DNA from: Lutjanus erythropterus
Taxonomy: Eukaryota; Chordata; Actinopteri; Lutjaniformes; Lutjanidae
Assembly: GCA_020091685.1 (NCBI GenBank)
Contig: CM034610.1
Coordinates: forward strand, 10,228,746-10,292,745
Reading direction: 5' to 3'
DNA length: 64,000 nucleotides
The notes under the pieces are model-generated. The model was not told where the DNA came from. It worked only from the letters and a program-made list of their open reading frames with translations, and did not search any database. This document shows positions 1 to 14,000 of the stretch, piece by piece (the stretch's first letter is position 1; every line of letters starts with the position of its first letter). The translations under genes and the position numbers were made by a program.

Positions 1-3000
1 ACACGGCAGCTTTAGGCGGAGACGGGAGACGGGAGTTTATATCGAACATAGTGCTGAGAAGTCCATTTTTGTGAAGTTTGAAGTTATTTGTTCCCGTGTT
101 TTAAACAAGAGAGTTCTGTGAGGTTATACTAGTCATCCTTTTTGTCATTACCACTTAACAGGTGGCTCCCCAAAATTCTATATTCAAATAATTGACTGGT
201 TTAAACTGATGACTAATAGTCGACTAGGACGATATTTAGTTGGGAGCAGCTCTCGTTACAACTTACTAAAAAAACGATGAAAAAGTAGTTGAAATAGTTA
301 CATAAAAGTAATGGAGAAATGGTTGAAATTGGAAAATTAATTGATAAACATCGCTGAAACATCTTCTGACACCAGTAGTATAATTGCAAACTGTTCTTGG
401 GCAGCCGAAACATTCACAGTTCAGAACATGCTGTTATTTGTAACCACATCCACAGTTTTAGGTGTTTGATGACACCCAGTTTCAAACACATTTGGACATT
501 GAAGGGGTATTTGACTTCATCAGACAGCTCTGTGGTTACATATGTAGAACAGTTGGGAACTACCGCTTTAGATCGCAGGACTTTGCTTTTTAGTGACACA
601 GTTTTAGCTGAGCCACAAAATGAGAACTTGCATGAAGACTTGGGGGCAAATGGTAGTTCAAACTGATGAAAGGACCTTACTATATTAAAGGCATGTCACT
701 TGCTTTGGAATTAATTTATTTGCCCAAAAACACTGCCTTACACACTTGGGTGTGCATGGCCATGAATAATATATCTCATGTAGCTTAGCCTTAAGGCTGC
801 TGCATGGCATTGAGTGCACACAAGTGTCTGTGTGCTCCAAAACAATGTGTCAGATCCTCAGCCTTATATATGTCCTTGTTTTCCAAACATTGTTCATCTC
901 ATTATCATCACCATATGCTGCTAGCTTTGTCTTCACTCATTAGCGCATCAGCACACTCCCATTTAGGAAGAGATAGTGAGAGTGAGCTCAGAGGGGGGCC
1001 ACGGTGAAGCGTGTGTCATGAAATACCCAAGAGATACAGACACATTTGCTACAGAGAAATGTGTGCAGCCAACTCTCTTCCAAAACTGATCACATATCTG
1101 GGAGTAATTCTCATGAGGGCTGACCATTAAACAGATAGGAGCGAGATGCAGAGAAACCGTATTATTGAAAAGTCTGTCATGGAAAATGGCGATGGGAAAT
1201 GATAGCAGAGAGAATAGCTTATCTACCCTTAATTGTTCCTCCCTGAGCCTTTGAAAGCACAATGGCTTCCGCTGCACCCTTTTATGATTAGAGCCTTCCG
1301 TCATACCTTCCTCGTTTTGAAGTGCTATCGATTTCTATTGTTCCTTTTTTTTTTCTTTCCTTTCCTATTCACAGTGGAGTGTTTGAAGCAGGATTCAACT
1401 CCCTTTTGCATTGGCTTGTCACAGGACAATGCATTGACTTGAGTCTCACAGGACATTGTTAAAGCCGGTCGCTGAATCAATAGTAAGATATCACTGATAT
1501 CTATAAAGACCTGATAGCTGTTTAAACTAGAAATATCTCAGTCCAAGGGAATTGCCTTTTAAAGGTAAGCTGTGTGGGAATAAAAAAAATACACTATCAG
1601 TATCAAAGCATTTCTGATGATGACCATCTCTGTCCCATAAGACATGTCCCTTGAACATGTTCCATTATTTTCCCTTCCCAGTGCTTCTCACACGTACCGT
1701 ATAGTAGGACAGTAGGATTTTTATCTGTATCCAACTCCTAAACTGCAGCAGATGGGGGCAGCCATTTGTAACAGCATTATAATGTGTCATTACAACTGAC
1801 TTCACACTCACATTTGAACGGGAAAAGAATCTACCTTGTGGCGTCTCCACTGCACGAGTGGATGGAAACAACTCACACGTGAAGGGCGTTAGAGCAAAAT
1901 GAAATGCAAAATAACACCTCCGGACAACAGGACCTTCAGACGCTTAAAAAATCATAAGTCCTCTGTGCCGCCGAGCGCTGACAGATGTGTGGGAGAACAC
2001 CAGGTAGAAAACAGAATGTTCTAAAAGTTGTTTTGGAAAGAAAAGCTGTGGAGTACTGTCTAAAAACTGCAATTTCATATCAACAAGAAATCAAACACCG
2101 CCTTAGCCTGGTCTCTCATTGTGCAGAGTACAACAGCTGAATAAGCTTCATACCCATTCTAAGAGTTGAGAAAAATCATGTCCCAATACCCACATTCTAA
2201 AGGGCTGCCCTCACCAGGAACTATAACTATTTAAAATATTGTTCTAAAGTTGTTCTAACTCAAGTGGATGGTGGTGTCTGGACTGCAGCCTTATATCTGT
2301 GGTGTTAGAACATTAGAACAATTTTGGAACTACATTTTCTATAGACAGACACTAAAATTTGTGTCAAAACAACTTGTCAGACAAGAATGCACAACTTCAA
2401 ACAATTAAAATATGTGGAAACAGGCTTCAAAATCTTAAACCCACAATACCTACTGATAACATAACATTTGACATGATGAAGCTGACATCTACATTTAGTA
2501 AAAAGATAAATCACTAGGAGTTTGGCCATTACCAGGTTTAATATCCCAGACTGTGATCTTTTAAACTGTATTTTCCCAGCACAGTTAAACAGTAAATATC
2601 AAAAAACCCTCAAAATATGGTTTTGTCCCAATTCTCAAGAAAGAGTGTTTTATTAACAGATAAGTACAATGACAGAAAACCAGAACTCAGGGGTGCAGTG
2701 ATCTGAGCCAAATTCCTGCAAGGGCGGGGCGGGGGGGGGCGGGGTTTGGGCAGTAGTGACAGTCATCCGTGGGCTTACCTGCTGTCTCTATTGATTGCTG
2801 TTTGTACTTATTACACGACACTTTACCCCGAGCCGAGAGAAGTCAAAAACAGGTCAATATTAGTCCCACTTCCTACATTACTTTACGCTGTTTACAAGGT
2901 TCATTATTTGAAGTCAGGTCTGCTCAATTTATTTGAATTATTAATGTCAAAATATCCTCTGCTCCCAGCATTTTCTTTAGAGTAAAACCTTCAGTTTACA

Positions 3001-5044
3001 CCATCGTTCAGGCTCTTTTCTGATTCACTTTGATCTACAGGCACGGTTGGCACACGTCATTTACTCAGTAACATCTTTAACTAACCTGTGATGAAGTGTT
3101 TGCCGCAGACGTACGATACGCGTATTGACTGGTCCGACACTTTTTACAGCACTTGTTTACACAACATCAGTGCTCTCTTTTTTCCTAAATTTAAAATCTG
3201 TGTACCACACCCAACAGAACTCACTGAAGTCATTTTGTATCAGGTGAGATGAGGCTGTGGTGCTAAAAACCTAATGAAATCTGACATATCAGACCCATAG
3301 TAAGAGATAATTTACAGTTAAGGCTGGATTATAGTCTAATCCCAAGTGGATGCATGCTTGGACAAGTGTGGACACCCTGGATCTGAATTTAAAAAAGTCC
3401 ACGTTCCACACATGCACAGTATATCAGCATCTGCAGTCGCCACATAGACAAGTCTCCAAACAAGTCAGCGTGGTAACAACAAATTGAGGGTACATGGATG
3501 TCTGCACAGAGCCACCGTCTGATAACGATATTTAAGTCACACAGACCGAAGTGCACTCATGGAAACAGAAAGTATAATACTGACATTAGTTTAAGAGCAA
3601 GACAGAAAGTGCAAACAGTGAAAGATGCATCCATCTGATATGTTTTATCAGTATCTGCCCAGAAACCCACGTCATTGAGAGGATCTGGTATCAGCCCTGA
3701 CATGACATATCCACGTTAAAAAGTTTCTTTTTCTAAGTGATTATAAAATTAAGTCTCTCCATTTAATTAGTCAAATTTGACTATTTACTTTTTAGTACAG
3801 CTGCAGTTTTTGGCTTCATGTTACATGAAAATGATCCCACTGAATTTCAGTGAGTAGATTTGAAGGAGATCTCAGCCCTGGTATCAGTGCTCTGTATTGG
3901 CAGATACAATGACTTGTAAGATGTTAAATTTAATCCTGAAAACAGACCGAACCATTTAATCTCTCCTCACCAAATTCTTTTCATTTCGGTCAAGGTAAGT
4001 GACCGTACATGTTTTTTTTTTTCATGCTCTCACCTGACCCCCAGAAGGTCTTGAGTAAATTTCCTGTTCTTGGTATTTCAAAATATCAAAATTCTTACTT
4101 CTGTGACACGATTTTATCACCTAAGTGCCTTGGGCAGTCATCTCTGGTGGCTACAGACTGGGTGTTCCTCCCTGTGACACGGCTCATCAGTCACCGGGCC
4201 ACAGAGAGCGAGACAGGCAGACAGCGAAAACAGAGAAATAAATACCTGCTCCACTAAAGCACATGATTGACAAAGAGGAGCCCGTATTCATCATGATGAT
4301 GGAGCACCACTCAAGGAAACAGAGCATCCGCAATAACATCTGGGGCTATTGTTTTTCTCAACGATCTTCTGCCTCTCTCACAAAACAGTGTTCCATTTTT
4401 AAGTCAAGGCCTCATTGTTTGTAATTTTTTTTTTTGCCAGAAAAAGGGGACAGTTTTAAAAGTTATAGTCTCCTTCATGTTTACCCCTTTTAAACTTTTT
4501 CTTTCTTCTCCCTGTGAGTGTTTTCAAGGGCTTCTTTGAGTGTTTCCTAGCTTCCTGATTGGCAGGATGCTACCACTGCAGTGCCACCTTGACTTAGCGG
4601 GCTACATTGTTTCCCCCCTCATCCCGTGTTATGAGTCAGCAGTGGGACTGCCGTTCCATCAACTGAGGGCAACATGCTGCTAGAGACAAAGCAAGACAGA
4701 CAGATAGGGAGGGAGGCAGTGGGAGATGGTGATGATAATGATGTGTGTCTCTACGGGGGGCTGACACCTCTGACAACATGTCAGCAGCACCGACCCAGAT
4801 ACCACCGGAGAGAGGCAGGAAGGACACTGCTTTCCAAATAGCTGCTTGTGAGAGCCTGTCAGGTATTTATGATGACAAAAGTGGAGCAAAAGATGTGTGA
4901 TTTAAAGTCAAGAGATGCATTAATAAACAGGAACTGACTTTGTTTTTGCAAAGGGCTCTTGTGCTTATATTTACTTGTATTTGAGCTGAATTAATACTGT
5001 ATCAGGGAAGGAAAACCTGTAAAACTCAAACACTCTTACTTAAA

Positions 5045-5745
5045 ATCAGAGCTGTGGACTCGAGTCACAAATTTGATGACTTTAGAACCAACTTGACAAA
5101 ATAAAAAAAAGACTTGCAACACGACTTTGACTTTAACACCAATGACTCGTTCTTCACTTGGTCTTGAGGCTTTTGTCTTAAAAAAAAAAAAAATACTTGA
5201 TAACTTTCTCCAAGCCTAAAGACTAAAAAATATGTCACTAATAAAGTGTCCCATGAATCATTTCCCTTCATTTCCTGAATCAACTAATGTTATTAATTTC
5301 CAACCCAAGTCAACACTTAATTCCCCAGGTCTACTTTGTTTGAAACAATCCAACAGCATCCAAAGAGAACCGTGAGAACTAATGTTACGTTACTGACTTC
5401 CAGTTGTGAAAAAGATAACTTTGTTCGCATAGTACCAGGTGATGACCAAAGTACGAATTGCAGCATGAAAAAACATGCTGGTTGAAATTAACAGACAGAG
5501 ATGCAACAACCGCTGGCTTTGGTTGACATTTGAGGTTGCACAAAGAACAGTAAGTCAAGGCTAATATTAAAACAGTTAGTCAGCTAATGCTTAGCTAACA
5601 TTAGCTCAATAGCTAAGTAACTTTATAAATCAAAAAGGCTGGAAGCTCTCTGTTAAATTATGTCTTGTTTAGGACTTTAAACTTAAAGTTTAGGACTTGG
5701 GGCTTGACTTGGGTCTTGTCAGTCTTGACTTGGACTGTACTTGGT
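5045..5745. repeat. Dispersed GACTTG-rich repeat
   Basis: The sequence is full of the words GACTCGAGTCA, GACTTG and CTTGACTTGG, notably at 5055-5165 and 5690-5745. I recognise this as a dispersed repeat common in teleost genomes. The middle (5330-5680) is less typical, so the copy may be old or interrupted. Confidence 0.5.
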
Positions 5746-5749
5746 GTTT

Positions 5750-5900
5750 GCTAATAATTACCAACTGTTAGCATGCATATATTAGCAACATGATACAAAG
5801 CATTATACCTGCTAAACATCAGCATGTTAGCTTTCTGACAGTATTTAGCTCAAAGCACCACTGTTAAGTATAGCCTCACAGAGCATGACTCTGGTCAAAA
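5750..5900. repeat. Dispersed repeat fragment (AGCATGTTAGC type)
   Basis: Contains CTGTTAGCATGC, CATCAGCATGTTAGC, AGCTCAAAGCACCACTG and AGCCTCACAGAG in the order I associate with a very common teleost interspersed repeat. It is a partial copy. Confidence 0.45.
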
Positions 5901-6723
5901 TGTACCTATATTTCATAATATGGCCAAAAAAAAACAACCAAAAAAAACCCCCCAGCATCAATTTCTTTTGTAACAGAGGTTAAACTGATATATTAGCCTC
6001 ACCTTAATCCAACTATCCTCTGTTATAAGCAAGCAGACATGCTGAAGGCAGGATTCTGATGGCTGATAGTGTTTAATTAAATGTAACCTCAGAATGTATT
6101 CCCCTGCAGTCTTTGACCCACAGTCTGCTCCTCTGGCTCCGCTGAAGAGAAGCTTTATGTTTAAAAGCTTTAGTCTGCTGCACCTGGCCCTTTGGGCTGA
6201 ATCCCTGGCAGGTTTAAGTGTTGGAGCACAGCTGTGAGGGGCTTTTCTTGGCCTGCGAAGACAAGACAGGGCACTAGGCAGATTTCCCCTCGCTCATCCC
6301 TCAGCAGCCAGCCAGCCAGCCAGCAGCAGCAGGATAAGAAATGCATGACAATAATTGCTGAATTCATGCGAACCTGGGAGTAAAATGTGAGCGGACACGG
6401 CTTAAGCTGCATGCAGTTCACACAGCATCAGAACAATCTAATCAATCCCAGACTGCAATTAACAAGTTCTCTGTGTTTGGGGAACAAAGAAAGGGCTTCT
6501 GGGCGTATGTCTAAAGAGCTACAGTACAAATAACCCCTTGTTACAATTTATAGAACTGGCTTGAAGCACAACAGCTTGATAACACGATTCTTTATCATCA
6601 TCTACTGACATAATTGGTTTTGCTCGCGGACTCATAACTTCATGACATTTAGAAGTTTCCTCAACAACAACATTCTAACACAATCCATTCCTCTTTTCTT
6701 CCCTTTCATGGTCTCCTGTCTAG

Positions 6724-6747
6724 ATATATATATATATATATATATAT
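6724..6747. repeat. AT microsatellite
   Basis: Twelve uninterrupted AT dinucleotides. Confidence 0.95.
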
Positions 6748-6754
6748 CCACTTT

Positions 6755-7355
6755 TTTTCAGTCCCAATCCAATATCTGCCAATACCACTGCTATAACGAT
6801 ACCAGCACTCTTTTATCTTTATGTTTCTGATGATGATTGTTATAATTATCGTTGAAATTACACTTCTGGAAAGCTTGTATAGTTTGTGTAACTTGTGTAA
6901 TGTAACGTGTGTTTTGGTGGCACTGTAAGATTCTGATGTATGACATTTACATGTGCCCTCATTTGCATATTTTCCCATGATACATTGCTGAGACTTTGCT
7001 ATTTCACAGTCCAAAATGCAAATGTTGCTGTTTGTTAGTTCTTAGCTCGTAACATGTTTTACATGTGTTTGCTTCTGTTAATGTTTAAAGTTTATGTTGG
7101 TAACTGTCTTTTTTTTTTTTTTTTTTGATGGTTTATTGTAACACTATGACTGCAGTAGCGAGTACATTTTCTTCACTCCAGCTGTATTGTAGCACTGTAA
7201 TTTGGAACACCTTTTCCTCAAATGAGTAGAAGTGAAAAGCGCTTAAAGCTCTAACTTCATATTGAGCTAATAGAAAACAGGTGGCAAGCACATGGCAGTG
7301 TGGAATTTTAATAAGAATGTGGGCCTGATATGGGTCGGATCGGTCCCATCTCAAC
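6755..7355 (+). mobile_element. hAT-like non-autonomous repeat, copy 1
   Basis: It is collinear with 23557-24225 over much of its length. Shared blocks include CCAAAATGCAAATGTTGCTG (7012-7031), the TTCTTCACTCCAGCTGTATTGTAGCAC block near 7171-7193, and ATTTGCATATTTTCCCATGA-like sequence. The right end has GGGTCGGATCGGTCCCATCT, similar to the ends of other CCGAT-rich hAT MITEs in the window. The left end beside the AT run is eroded. A T18 run at 7109-7126 lies inside. Confidence 0.6.
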
Positions 7356-10300
7356 TCCTGTCCCCTCCCTCTTTCCCAAAAGCCATGAGACAACACATCA
7401 ATGAGTCAAAGTGAGGCTGCAGAATAGCCTTGCATCTTGCACATCGCCCCATCTGTGGTGAACATGATCTGTCTCATGCTTCTCTCCTCCTTTAGCTAAA
7501 AGCAGTGTGATTTTTCCGTCTGTTTGCTCGCTGGGGGTAATCTGGCGGGAGGTTTTTTTTCCACCAAGAAGGCTGCTAGTCTTCGCTTTCAGTCTGTGTT
7601 GCTTTGCTATGTTCTGAAATGTGTGTTTGTGTGTGCTCCTGACCGAGCAGTGAAAGTACAATTTGCTTTAATTGAATGTGATTAGGTGCTTCACTGTAGA
7701 TGTGACATGGGTTTACTAATAGGGAGAAAGGCTTTTGTGGGGCTAGATTGAGAGGCTTGCTGGTTAGAGCGATCTCTTCTCTCCCTCTGTCACTGCTGCT
7801 GCCATATGCCTGTCTGATATCAGCACATGGTAGGCAACACACTCTTATCCATGTGCCTGTTTATTTATGTACCTGTTTATCTGTCTTTTCTTTCTCTCTG
7901 CGCCTCCTCCTCTTCTCTCAATCCCTTGCTCCCTCAGTCCATCTGTTGTCAAAAGAAGCATCCTGAGTATTTATCCGCCTGTCTCTCTGCTTTCTTGTCT
8001 AGCTGCAGCTCAAAAGAGGGAGGGAGCAGGTCAAGCGCACTTTCCCTGCGCCATTGTACACTCAAACACATATCCACAAGGGCATCTGATACCTTTCCCC
8101 TGCTTTCCTCCAGCTCATGAAAGATGTAAAAATTTGAGGGGAGAGGATATTCTTTCAGGAAACCTCGGAGCGGCCCCGAGGGATCTCCACAGTGAGAGGG
8201 ACAGATTAGCCCATGACTGAATCCCACACTCTACCGCAGGACCTGTCTATTCATCCACAAAAGATGCCTCGGTGACGTTCTATTATTAGCGATATAAACT
8301 AAACACGGCGCTTATTGATGGCCCGTGCTGCAGGAATCGACTCAAGCAAGACATCCATACTCCCTCAGAGAGTTAAGGATGCAAGCAGGAGAGAAAAAAA
8401 GGAGAGGGGAAAGAAAAAGTAGGTTACTGAAGAAAGACCGGCTGCCTCGCTCCATTTGTAAGCAGGAGAACACAAGCACTGGCAGGGTGCAAAGTGTACA
8501 GTGTGTGAGTGTGTGCCATTGTGTTTTGTGTGTGTGAATGTGTCACTGTGAGAAAGACAGTGATTGAAAGAATTGTACAAAGGACAAAGAAATGGTAGCA
8601 GTGGTATACTGATGCATGTGAGTAGATGTACCGTATGAGTGCACATGTGTTTGCTTTAATGAATGCATCCACATTCTCTTATGGGTGTTTGCACTGCAAG
8701 TCCATTTGTGCAACAGTTTAGAGCTGCTTTCCACATGAATACCTGTTTTTCCCTGAGCCTTTATTTCATGCATATATATCTCTATGTGCATGAAGCACTG
8801 AATGTTATGTGATCGCATTCATGTGAGGGTCCGTGCAAGGCAATGGTCCTGCAGAGTGCCAGCGTAACTGTCGGCTCTCCTGCACCGCTCCGTGTCTTGG
8901 CAACAGGGAGTGCGAGGGAACCAGTGTGAGCAGACAAAGACACCTCCTTCTGCCTGATGAATGCTGCAGAGCGGGGAAGGCAGGCAAGCAGGCGAGAGAT
9001 GGTTTCTTTGCATGCAACAGCATGGGGGTAAGAAGTGGGTCATAAGGCAATCCCCATATGGACGAGTCCCCACCCCACACCCCTACCCCGCTGGGCACTG
9101 CCTGCACTGCCAGCAGCCCTCCAAAACTAACCCAGAGCCCAGAGCGAGAAGCTTGGAGGGGACAAGAACTTGGCCACATATACAATGAGTCGCCTGTTCA
9201 GAAGGAATGATCTCTGCAATGACACAGATTGTCCTTTTGAACAAGTCGTTCATGTCATGTGTCAGCGTGTGCGTGGAAGACCAAGACCAAGCGCCCTTTT
9301 AGATAAATCGTGATAAATCGCCTGAAGTGGCCCAGTGTCTAAGACAACATGCTTAAGTACCCACTAGGATTCCCTTCCACAGGAGAAAACTTGATAGAGT
9401 GGACTATTGCCGAAGACGATGACATGGATAAAGGGCCTTCTTTGGTGCCATCAGTGGAGATAACATGACTTTTGGTGCCCTGGTGCCTCACTGTGTACTG
9501 GTGCCCTTTTATTTCACTCCTGCCCTTCAGTCCACCACTGACGTTGACTGAACATTCACATTTAGTCTATATTTCACTGGATTTTGCCACGGTTATATTT
9601 GTTATCTTCTGCAATGTGCAAATAATAGAATATTGTCACTTTTAACCCTCACTTAGAAACTACATTCAAATTTCTCAGTTGAAAGCCAGATTTTTTTTTT
9701 TTTTTTGCTACACCCAGGTGGTGGCAAAAGGAAAAAGTCCGGTGTTGAGTCAACTCACCCATCACAAAGTTTGTTGTTGCACAAATGTTCTTCTAGTATG
9801 TCTCAGTGCATATATCCAAGGGTTGTTGTAGCTGTAACTAGTACTTGTGCAGGCGCGTCAGGCACCACAATTTGCCTCATGCTGCTTTACAATCTGCACA
9901 GTATGCAACAGCCTCTGTCCTGCAGACCCTCTAAAGAACTAGGAAAAACTCTCCCCCAAAAAGCTTTTAACAGGGAAGAAAATAGAAGCCAAAGCCTTGT
10001 GCTCCTCATGCTAATGGACAAAGGAAGGTAATTCAGAATTTGGTTTAGGCACCATTCGTCCATGCAGTCATGTCTGTTGGGGTGGGAGATGTTCTCATAC
10101 CCCCTGAAGAAGGTCTCAACAGAATTTATACATACCCCTCTGTTTCTTATATTATGTTTTCATTCATCCAATTGTTCATTCATTGAGTGTCTCCTGTTTC
10201 ATTTTGATAATCACCTATCCTCTCCTTTCAGAGTTATATCTAGAAGAGAACCCCAGACAAAGATTTCCTAAGAGCGATCATTTTACCCTGTCAATGATCT

Positions 10301-10429
10301 TTCTCTTTTTTTTTTCTGTAAACCTAACCAGATCGTAACCACAGCGGTGTCACATTATAAACCATAATTAGTTTGTACAACATGCCCAGTGAACAACAAC
10401 ATGTAAAAATCTTGCAAACCTTGGGTTCC

Positions 10430-10800
10430 CCTCTAGACAAGACCTCCCTCCACCCTGATTGGTTTCACCTGTGCCTCAGTATCCTCCCCCTCTCTGTTAC
10501 ATTCAGTGTGTGTGATTCCCTCATTTAGTTCCAGTTTGTCTTAGTACCTCGTGTCTAGGGTTCCAGCCTTTTCCTTGTGTGACATGTTTCCTGCTTTTTT
10601 GCATATCTGCTTGTTTGTTTGTTTGACCTTGCCGTTTGTCCTCTCCCTTTTGGATTTGTTTGCCTGATGCATTGCTCAACAGCCTGGCTACAAACCCTTT
10701 CTGGCAAGTAAAGACTGTGTTTTTACCAAAATCCTGTCACTGAGTTGTTCAGTTGAGTCCATTTATTTGTCACAACCCCAGACGTTACGAGGCTGCCACA
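10430..10800 (+). repeat. Tail of a teleost retroelement (probable)
   Basis: It has a T/C-rich series of short words (CCTGATTGGTTTCACCTGTG, GACCTTGCCGTTTG, TTTGCCTGATGC), then AAGTAAAGACTGTG, TCCTGTCACTGAG and ACGTTACGAGGCTG. That order matches the 3' end of retroelements widespread in fishes. There is no coding part and no target duplication that I can see. Confidence 0.4.
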
Positions 10801-10887
10801 CTGGATCATTGCTGCTAACAAATTTATTTCTTCCTTGCTACACTTTATTCACACTTGATGAACCCCGCTGGCATGATAACACGCCTT

Positions 10888-11005
10888 GGTATCTCTAGGA
10901 GATATACGAAGGCAATTGGACTTGCTTGTTCGAGCTGAAGAAGCCTTTTGGGTAAGATGTGATCCAAGCAAGTCCAGTCACCTTCATATAGCTCCTAGAG
11001 ATACC
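10888..11005. repeat. 118-bp inverted repeat (40-bp arms)
   Basis: The left arm 10888-10927 begins GGTATCTCTAGGAG and the right arm 10966-11005 is its reverse complement, with 35 of 40 bases matching. The 38-bp loop contains GAGCTGAAGAAGCCTTTTGG, a phrase I associate with a common fish interspersed repeat. It is probably a fragment of that repeat rather than a functional RNA. Confidence 0.75.
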
Positions 11006-14000
11006 ATGACCTGGATGAATGAGCAGCCTCACAAACATGGAATAAAACATGCATTGTCACATGGCATGTGACATGCTGGAGCTTCACTGGCCTGCACATA
11101 TATCAACCAATTCTGGCATCTTTTGGATGATGTGGAAAGTTCCATTTCCGTGGTATAATATTCGTGCTACCAGCGTCTCTAAGAATCCATCAATGTCTGC
11201 TGCTCTGAGTGCATCACACTTATAGTTCTTAACTCAGCATAGCTCAGATGCGGTGCATGTGTCTTCACATTAGGTTTCAACTGACAGGAGTTTCTGAAGG
11301 CTATAGATGAAGGTATTCCCTCAGACATGTATTCTTCGCAGACGTATATTCTTCTCAGAGTGAAAATGCCTCCTAAAATGCATTTAGATCAGCAAGAGTC
11401 ACTGACACTCGACACTGCAATCCAAACTAATTACATTCTTTGAGGGTTAGGAGGATGATCCACTTTATTTGTTCAGTATTATGGGAAACTGAGGCAAAAA
11501 AGTCTGTTTTTAAATGATATCATTTAATGGCGCACCAATTTTACAGGTCGTATGCTACTTCACAAACATATTAGTCATGTAGAAACTACCAAAGTCTGAG
11601 CTGTAATAGCTGATAACTTTGACCAAACTGTGAGATCGAGACCATGAGAGAGCCCACTGTGACGAAAAATGATCTCAGCCTGCAGATCAGCGCCTGAAAC
11701 TGGTTCAACACAGAAACACACAAATTAGCATCCGTACTTACTGTACATACAGAACATACTGCATACACTCTCAATCTGACAGTCTCTCACTTCTGGTCTG
11801 TCTTTTGCATACACACACGCAGACACACCAAACACACGCTCACACACACTTGCGCACCCACTGTCTCATACTCATGTCTCCCCAAATGAACTAAATCTAA
11901 ACTGGTTAATTATGAGATTCATCGCTGTTAGCACCTGTTAGGTAATTAATGCCAATCACTGCCTTCTGGGGAGGAAAATTATCCTCCATAAAAACACAGT
12001 TTAGCTAGCATCAGTCTCCGTCTCTCTCTTGTTTCTTCCTTCCTTTCTCTCTCCCCTGCTTATCAACCTGCGTGCCCTCTGCCTGCTGTTAGCAAATCAT
12101 CCCAGAAAATAAATAAGCACTGCTATAAACAAATGTTGCAGCCATGGCCACGGTCGCGGATGAAGCAGTCTTGGACGTCCATCCACCACAGATGGGTAGA
12201 CAGTGTAGGAGTGTGGACGTGAGGAAGGAGCAACCTGAGATGTCAGTAAGCAAACACAATCAGAAAACAATAAATAATTTACAGTAGCGCTGAGCCGACG
12301 CCGAGATGGTAATGACGGTTCTGGCCAGAGAGGTTGCTTGGCAAAGCAAGCTCCTGCTGCAGTTTCATGACCATATTTTGATATCCAAGCCAGTAGTATT
12401 CCATAAAATTTTAAGACGTGCGTTGCAAATTTAATCAGAAGTCGACCACTTGTTTTTTAAAAACCTTCACTCCAGGGTTGCCTCAGCTGAAGCCAATGAA
12501 GGATACTTGAGGCTGTGTTTGATTTTCTTGTCAGAGCAGATATTGATACACGCCTGGCAGGTTGCACATGTGCACCGTAAACACATGTGTTTCTTACAAT
12601 AATGGTGATTATCCTCTTTCCAAATACTGGCTTGTATGAAGTCTGCAAATTGTGCAAATTGCTGGCAAATAGGCAGGCTATTAAAGGTGCTGCATTTTAG
12701 CATCAATAAACCATTAACCCGACAAGAAATAAACAAACAGATTATCATTTCAAAGACTGGCAGCTTATTGGCCTGTACACTGTTCTTTCCTTTATTTGTT
12801 TCTGCTATAGATTTTGCTGTAAATCAATCTCTCCCTGTTATAAATAGTGCTTTATCGCACAGCGAGATTGCATTACAACACAGAACCTTTTACAGCAATG
12901 CTAAGATGTAGAATGAGAAAGTCCAACGAGATATTTCATTCATTCTCCAAAAAGAAAGATTTTTAGAAAGCTATGAAGATGATTTGAAACCTGGCAGTAA
13001 TCAGTCAGCGATTTGTTTTTTTAACGGGGGGGATGGCCCAATGGGAGCACCCTGGTGATAACAAGGCTAGTTCTTTTAAGTAACCCAGTTTGTTCTCCTG
13101 CCACTAGCAAACCAACTCATGAACGATTCTTTTTGTTCTCCCTCGCAGCTATATAGTTGAGAAAATATTATAAATCTGAGATGAAACTGACAGAAGGGTG
13201 GGACTGAGAGAAAAAGGCAGACCTACAAATCTGTCTGCTACTTCAGCACCACGGACAGCACCACAGATTTATCATTAACAACACAGGCTACTGATATTTC
13301 TGAGCCACGGTTGGCACCATGGATTGTAACTTGCACAAACTACAGTCAGATAAAGTATCAATGAGTCAGGCAGATTGAATTAACACCTTCAGCTGAACAA
13401 CCCCTCTGGCCCTGCACTCTCTCTGCTACTAGGGGATGGGGAAGGGGCATGGCAGATTAACACAGGGATGCATTTTGATAATTTTGCTGAAAAAGTCACA
13501 GTGGATGCAAGTAACCTCAAACCTTAGAAGCTAATCTGACCTACAGTAGCTAATGATTTACCCCTTTCTCCATGTTTTCCTTCATAGAGCCTCTGTAAGT
13601 AAATAAAATCTTGCTTAAGTGAAGCTTTCTCACTCCTGGAACAGAACTGGGAAGCTCCAGTTTCACTTCGGCTGTATCTGACAGCAGACAGGAAACAGAG
13701 GAGAGAGACGGGGGTATGACATGTCACTATGGACGACTGCCACAATTGAGCCAGTAACTTGGCTGCGTGGACTGAGCTATCAGGATGCCAGTTATCTGGA
13801 CATATTTACCGTTTGCAGCTTACATTAGAGCAGATAAGCACACTGTTTAAAGCATTACAACATTTCTTACAATATGCTCCTCTGTTTTTTGCGTTTAGAA
13901 AGGCTGAAAAGGAAGACCACCCTCCTCCTCTTACTACAGCCCCATGCAGAGTGCTTTCAGCATTGGGAGAAATCTAAAGCATAACAGACCTTCATTTCTT

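Noticed and set aside
1-250. Possible hAT fragment with ACTAATAGTCGACTAGGACG
   Set aside because: The motif resembles subterminal hAT sequence, but no terminus or duplication is visible at the window edge, so it is not listed.
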